DNA from: DASSHA01 sp035693145 | Lineage (GTDB): Bacteria; Chloroflexota; Limnocylindria; Limnocylindrales; CSP1-4 | DNA: 8,848 nucleotides | Assembly (NCBI GenBank): GCA_035693145.1 | Contig: DASSHA010000132.1 | Coordinates: forward strand, 1-8,848 | Reading direction: 5' to 3' | In this document: in pieces, positions 6,092 through 8,848 of the stretch | Numbering within the stretch: position 1 is the first letter of the stretch | Layout: every line of letters starts with the position of its first letter | The notes under the pieces: model-generated | Told to the model about the DNA's origin: nothing | Databases searched by the model: none | The model's input: only the letters and a program-made list of their open reading frames with translations | Translations under genes and position numbers: made by a program

Positions 6092-6850
6092 ATGACGGCA
6101 GGCGTCCTCGACGGTTCGATCCGGCAGCTCGGCGATCGAGTCCGACAGTGGCTCGGGCCGCCTCCGTCCTACGGTCCCGACACCGCCGACCTCCGGACCT
6201 TCAGCGTGGGCGGGCTCGAGCTGCCGGTTCGGGCGACGGTCGCTGTCCTCCTCGTCGTGGTCGCGATCTGTCTCGACTGGAGCCGAACGTTCATCCCACA
6301 GCCGATCCTGGACCTCGGTCGCGCCGCACCCGCGATGCGGTACCAGGCGACCGAACGCCTCCTCCTGTTCGGTGCGCTGCCGCTCCTCGTGCTCCTCGCG
6401 GCGTTCCGCGACCGGCCCGGGCGCTACGGGCTCGGGCTCGGCGCGTGGCGGATCGGCCTTCCCGTCGCGCTCGCCGGGATCGGCGTCATGAGCCCGATCA
6501 TCCTCGCGCTGGCGGCACGCCCGGAGTTCGCGGCCTACTACGCGCCGAGCCACGCCCCGGTCGGCGACGTCCTCTTCACGAGCCTGCTCGACCTGCCGGC
6601 CTCGGAGTTCCTCATCCGGGGCTTCCTGATGTTCGCGCTGCTCCGTGTCGTCGGTCCCGTCGCCGTCGTGCTGGTCACTCTCCCGTTCGTGTTCAGCCAC
6701 CTCGGCAAGCCCGAGATCGAGCTCCTCTCGACGTTCTTCGGCGGCCTCGCCTACGGCTGGCTCGACTGGCGCACGGGTTCGATCTGGTGGAGCGCGGCAA
6801 CGCACGTCGTCCTCGTCACCCTGCTCGTGTCCGCCGTCCCGGCCGGCTGA
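6092..6850 (+). CDS. CPBP-family intramembrane protease-like membrane protein
   Basis: This 252-residue protein is mostly membrane helices (about 47-61, 88-104, 122-141, 157-170, 176-200, 211-224, 232-250) after a hydrophilic N-terminus of about 45 residues. CPBP (Abi) motif 1 is normally EExxxR; here it is SEFLIRGF (171-178), so E172 and R176 remain but the first Glu is Ser. Motif 2, FxxxH, is present as FVFSH (199-203) and runs on into LGKPEIE (204-210), a combination I associate with a single-Glu subfamily. The last motif has H238 but not the usual Asn/Asp four residues later. Protease activity is therefore uncertain; the role is unknown. No good ribosome site precedes the ATG at 6092. It is divergent from the sugar operon and is followed by the transhydrogenase genes after an 89-base gap. 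Confidence 0.78.
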   Translation: MTAGVLDGSIRQLGDRVRQWLGPPPSYGPDTADLRTFSVGGLELPVRATVAVLLVVVAICLDWSRTFIPQPILDLGRAAPAMRYQATERLLLFGALPLLVLLAAFRDRPGRYGLGLGAWRIGLPVALAGIGVMSPIILALAARPEFAAYYAPSHAPVGDVLFTSLLDLPASEFLIRGFLMFALLRVVGPVAVVLVTLPFVFSHLGKPEIELLSTFFGGLAYGWLDWRTGSIWWSAATHVVLVTLLVSAVPAG

Positions 6851-6939
6851 CGCCGCGGCGTCGCCGCGTGATCGCATAGACTCGGGAGCAATCCATCCAG
6901 CGGGTTCCGCGCCCGTCACGACCACAGAAGGTGGTGCCC
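6851..6939 (+). other. Gap between CPBP gene and pnt operon with small hairpin
   Basis: CGCGGC (6854-6859) and GCCGCG (6863-6868) form a 6-bp stem with a 3-base loop just after the CPBP stop. No T-run follows. A weak -10-like TAGACT (6877-6882) could belong to a pnt promoter, but there is no recognisable -35 at a suitable distance, so the pnt promoter is not established. Confidence 0.3.
6928..6934 (+). promoter_or_regulatory. Ribosome binding site of pntAA
   Basis: AAGGTGG lies five bases before the ATG at 6940. It overlaps the in-frame GTG codons at 6931 and 6934, so those GTGs are unlikely starts and the ATG is chosen. Confidence 0.65.
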
Positions 6940-8112
6940 ATGAAGCTCGGCGTGGCCAGGGAGACCGCGCCCGGTGAGCGTCGCGTCGCGCTCGTGCCCG
7001 AAGCCCTCGGCCGGCTGACCCAGGCCGGCTGGCAGGTGCTCGTCGAGAGCGGCGCGGGGTCCGGCTCACGCATCCCGGACAGCGCGTACGCGGATGCCGG
7101 CGCGACGATCGTCCCGACCGATGAGCTCTATGCACAGTCCGACGTGATCGCCCGCGTCCAGCGACCGTCGCCGTCCGAGGCCGCGCGGCTTCGGAAGGGC
7201 CAGGCCGTCATCGGGCTGCTCGGGCCGCTTCTCGAGCCGAAGCTCATGGGCGATCTCGCTTCGCGCGGCGTGACGGCGATCAGCCTCGACGCGATCCCGC
7301 GCACCCTCAGCCGCGCGCAGACGATGGATGCGCTCAGCTCGCAGGCGAACGTCGGTGGCTACAAGGCCGTCCTGATCGCCGCGAACGCATACGGTCGCTA
7401 CTTCCCCCTGCTCACCACGGCAGCCGGGACGGCGAAGCCCGCGAACGTCCTGATTCTCGGGATCGGTGTCGCCGGGCTCCAGGCGATCGGCACCGCGCGA
7501 CGCCTGGGCGCGATCGTGAAGGCCTACGACGTCCGGCCCGAAACGGCCGAACAGGCCGAATCCCTCGGCGCCCAGTTCGTCCGGCTGAAGAGCGCGATCG
7601 ACGCGACGGGGGCGGGCGGCTATGCCCGCGCACTCACGCCTGAGGAGCAGGCCGCGCAGCAGAAGGAGCTCAACGGCGTCATCGCCGGCATGGACATCGT
7701 CATCACGACGGCGCAGGTCCCGGGCCGCAAGCCGCCGCTGCTCGTGACCGCCGAGGCGATCAGCGGAATGAAGCCGGGCTCGGTCATCGTCGACATGGCG
7801 GCCTCGGCCCTCGGCGGGAACGTCGAGCTCTCGAAGGCCGGCGAGACCGTCGTCACGGACAACGAGATCACGATCATCGCGCCCGACAACCTGCCGGCGA
7901 CGATGCCCGCCGGTGCATCGGCCTTCTACGCCCGGAACCTCTCGGCGCTCCTCCTCCAGATGACGAAGGACGGTGGGCTCAACGTGGACCTCGGTGACGA
8001 GATCGGCGGCCCGGTGACGATCACCCACGCGGGGGAGGTCACCTCGGAGGCCGTGCGCAAGCTGCTCGAACCGGTCAGCTTCGCCGCGTCGGCCACCGGT
8101 GCCGGCGCATGA
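6940..8112 (+). CDS. pntAA: NAD(P) transhydrogenase subunit alpha 1 (soluble NAD-binding domain I)
   Basis: This 390-residue cytoplasmic subunit binds NAD(H) and passes hydride to or from NADP(H) bound to the beta subunit, coupled to proton movement across the membrane. The start KLGVARETAPGERRVAL is typical of the alanine dehydrogenase/PntA family. Conserved features are SRAQTMDALSSQAN (124-137), the Rossmann motif GIGVAG (174-179) and its acidic partner D197 in AYDVRPETAEQ. The conserved PGRKPP segment lies near the end of the third quarter. There are no membrane helices at the C-terminus, unlike the about 510-residue fused E. coli PntA, because the membrane part is encoded by the next gene. 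The stop overlaps the start of pntAB as ATGA. Alanine dehydrogenase is unlikely given the two following genes. Confidence 0.96.
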   Translation: MKLGVARETAPGERRVALVPEALGRLTQAGWQVLVESGAGSGSRIPDSAYADAGATIVPTDELYAQSDVIARVQRPSPSEAARLRKGQAVIGLLGPLLEPKLMGDLASRGVTAISLDAIPRTLSRAQTMDALSSQANVGGYKAVLIAANAYGRYFPLLTTAAGTAKPANVLILGIGVAGLQAIGTARRLGAIVKAYDVRPETAEQAESLGAQFVRLKSAIDATGAGGYARALTPEEQAAQQKELNGVIAGMDIVITTAQVPGRKPPLLVTAEAISGMKPGSVIVDMAASALGGNVELSKAGETVVTDNEITIIAPDNLPATMPAGASAFYARNLSALLLQMTKDGGLNVDLGDEIGGPVTITHAGEVTSEAVRKLLEPVSFAASATGAGA

Positions 8113-8423
8113 GCGCCGAGCTGCTCACGGCGATCACGATCTTCGTGCTCGCGATCCTCGTCGGCTTCGAGGTCATCTCGAAGGTCCCGGCGACGCTCCA
8201 CACGCCGCTCATGTCGGGCGCGAACTCGATCCACGGGATCGTCCTCGTCGGCGGCATTCTCATCGCCGCGGCCGCCGACAACCCGCTCAGCTACCTGCTC
8301 GCCTTCGTCGCGATCGTGTTCGGCGGGGCGAACGTCGTCGGTGGCTACGTCGTGACCGACCGGATGCTCCAGATGTTCCGGCGCAAGCCGACGACTCCGG
8401 CCCCGCGGGAACCCGGGGCGTAG
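8109..8423 (+). CDS. pntAB: NAD(P) transhydrogenase subunit alpha 2 (membrane part)
   Basis: This 104-residue membrane protein supplies three helices of the proton channel (about 4-22, 40-56, 60-82). The segment EVISKVPATLHTPLMSGANS (21-40) and the following IHGIVLVGG are strongly conserved in this subunit, as is VVTDRMLQMF (81-90). His42 lies in the second helix of this subunit, at the position described for the channel histidine of split-type enzymes such as that of Thermus thermophilus (recalled, not checked). The short charged tail (91-104) is Pro-rich. The start overlaps the pntAA stop by four bases, and pntB follows after three bases, so the three are co-translated. Confidence 0.95.
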   Translation: MSAELLTAITIFVLAILVGFEVISKVPATLHTPLMSGANSIHGIVLVGGILIAAAADNPLSYLLAFVAIVFGGANVVGGYVVTDRMLQMFRRKPTTPAPREPGA

Positions 8424-8426
8424 GCG

Positions 8427-8848
8427 ATGTCCGACGCCTGGGTCCACACGCTCGTCTACGCCGCCTGGCTGGTGGGCGCGGCCGCCTTCGTCCTCGGCCT
8501 CCACCAGATGAACTCGCCCGCCACGGCTCGGCAGGGCAATCGGCTGTCGGCCGCAGGGATGACGGTCGCTGTCGCGGCGACCCTCGTGTCCGTCGTCTAC
8601 GCCGGCATCTCGACGACGGGCCTCGTCGTCATCGTCGTCGGCTTCCTGATCGGCGGTGGTGTCGGGCTGTACTTCGCGCGCTCGGTCGCGATGACGGCGA
8701 TGCCGCAGCTCGTCTCGCTGTTCAACGCCGTCGGCGGTGGCGCGGCGGCGCTCGTCGCGATCGACGACTACATCCGGGCGGCGAACGACGGCAGCGACGT
8801 CTTCTCGACGGCGATCTTCGTCGTTCTCGGCGCGGTCATCGGCTCGGT
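8427..8848 (+). CDS. pntB: NAD(P) transhydrogenase subunit beta, N-terminal part only
   Basis: The first 140 residues are in the window; the NADP-binding domain III lies past the right edge. The visible part is membrane-embedded, with helices at about 5-24, 44-60, 63-83, 95-112 and a further one starting near 126. The family segment LGLHQMNSPATARQGN (23-38) and the core MTAMPQLVSLFNAVGGGAAA (89-108) are clear. Where E. coli PntB has the channel residue His91, this protein has Asn100, as expected when the histidine is carried by the alpha 2 subunit. The ATG at 8427 follows the pntAB stop by three bases. No frameshift is seen up to the edge. Confidence 0.95.
   Translation, partial: MSDAWVHTLVYAAWLVGAAAFVLGLHQMNSPATARQGNRLSAAGMTVAVAATLVSVVYAGISTTGLVVIVVGFLIGGGVGLYFARSVAMTAMPQLVSLFNAVGGGAAALVAIDDYIRAANDGSDVFSTAIFVVLGAVIGS

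Noticed and set aside
5766..6095. 109-residue plus-strand frame ending at the CPBP start
   Set aside because: Its first part is antisense to the regulator start and promoter and it has no domain. Only its last 14 codons have a plausible ribosome site, and these are kept as a low-interest finding.
5885..7135. 416-residue open frame on the minus strand
   Set aside because: It is antisense to the CPBP gene and the start of pntAA, crosses the promoter region, and has Arg/Glu-rich composition with no recognisable domain.

Overview
This is an 8.8 kb stretch of GC-rich bacterial chromosome with tightly packed, mostly overlapping genes. Everything with a recognisable family is metabolic or membrane-related. 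I see no mobile element, CRISPR array, tRNA, rRNA or phage gene. The composition, a lipoprotein with a long Ser/Ala/Pro linker, a CUT1-type sugar ABC operon without its own ATPase and a three-gene proton-translocating transhydrogenase fit a high-GC Chloroflexota lineage (Limnocylindria/Ellin6529-like). An actinobacterium cannot be excluded from the sequence alone.

Left block, minus strand, read from 5833 down to 1: a ROK-family repressor-like regulator, a ROK-family sugar kinase, a lipoprotein sugar-binding protein, two ABC permeases (MalF-like then MalG-like), and the first 98 codons of a GH3 beta-N-acetylhexosaminidase-like enzyme that runs off the left edge. Regulator/kinase and MalG/GH3 overlap by ATGA, and MalF/MalG overlap by TGATG. 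One promoter (TTGACA, 18 bp, TATAAA) lies just upstream of the regulator, so the set is probably one autoregulated operon. Inferred job: a short amino-sugar oligosaccharide (for example a GlcNAc-containing or peptidoglycan-derived one) is bound outside, imported through the permease pair, cut inside by the GH3 enzyme and phosphorylated by the ROK kinase, while the regulator senses the sugar. No ATPase gene is present here, so a shared MsmX/MsiK-type ATPase encoded elsewhere would have to drive the permeases.

The divergent gap (5834-6091) carries that promoter inside a small AT-richer island with direct and inverted repeats, which is the best operator candidate in the window.

Right block, plus strand: a CPBP-family membrane protein (6092-6850), then a separate operon for NAD(P) transhydrogenase, split as pntAA, pntAB and pntB (the last cut by the right edge). 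PntAA and PntAB overlap by ATGA, and pntB starts 3 bp after pntAB.

Nothing here is a clearly new biological system. The points most worth checking are the operator-like repeats at the ROK promoter, the paired hairpins around the binding-protein gene, the substituted motifs in the GH3, ROK kinase and CPBP proteins, and the position of the proton-channel histidine in the transhydrogenase.
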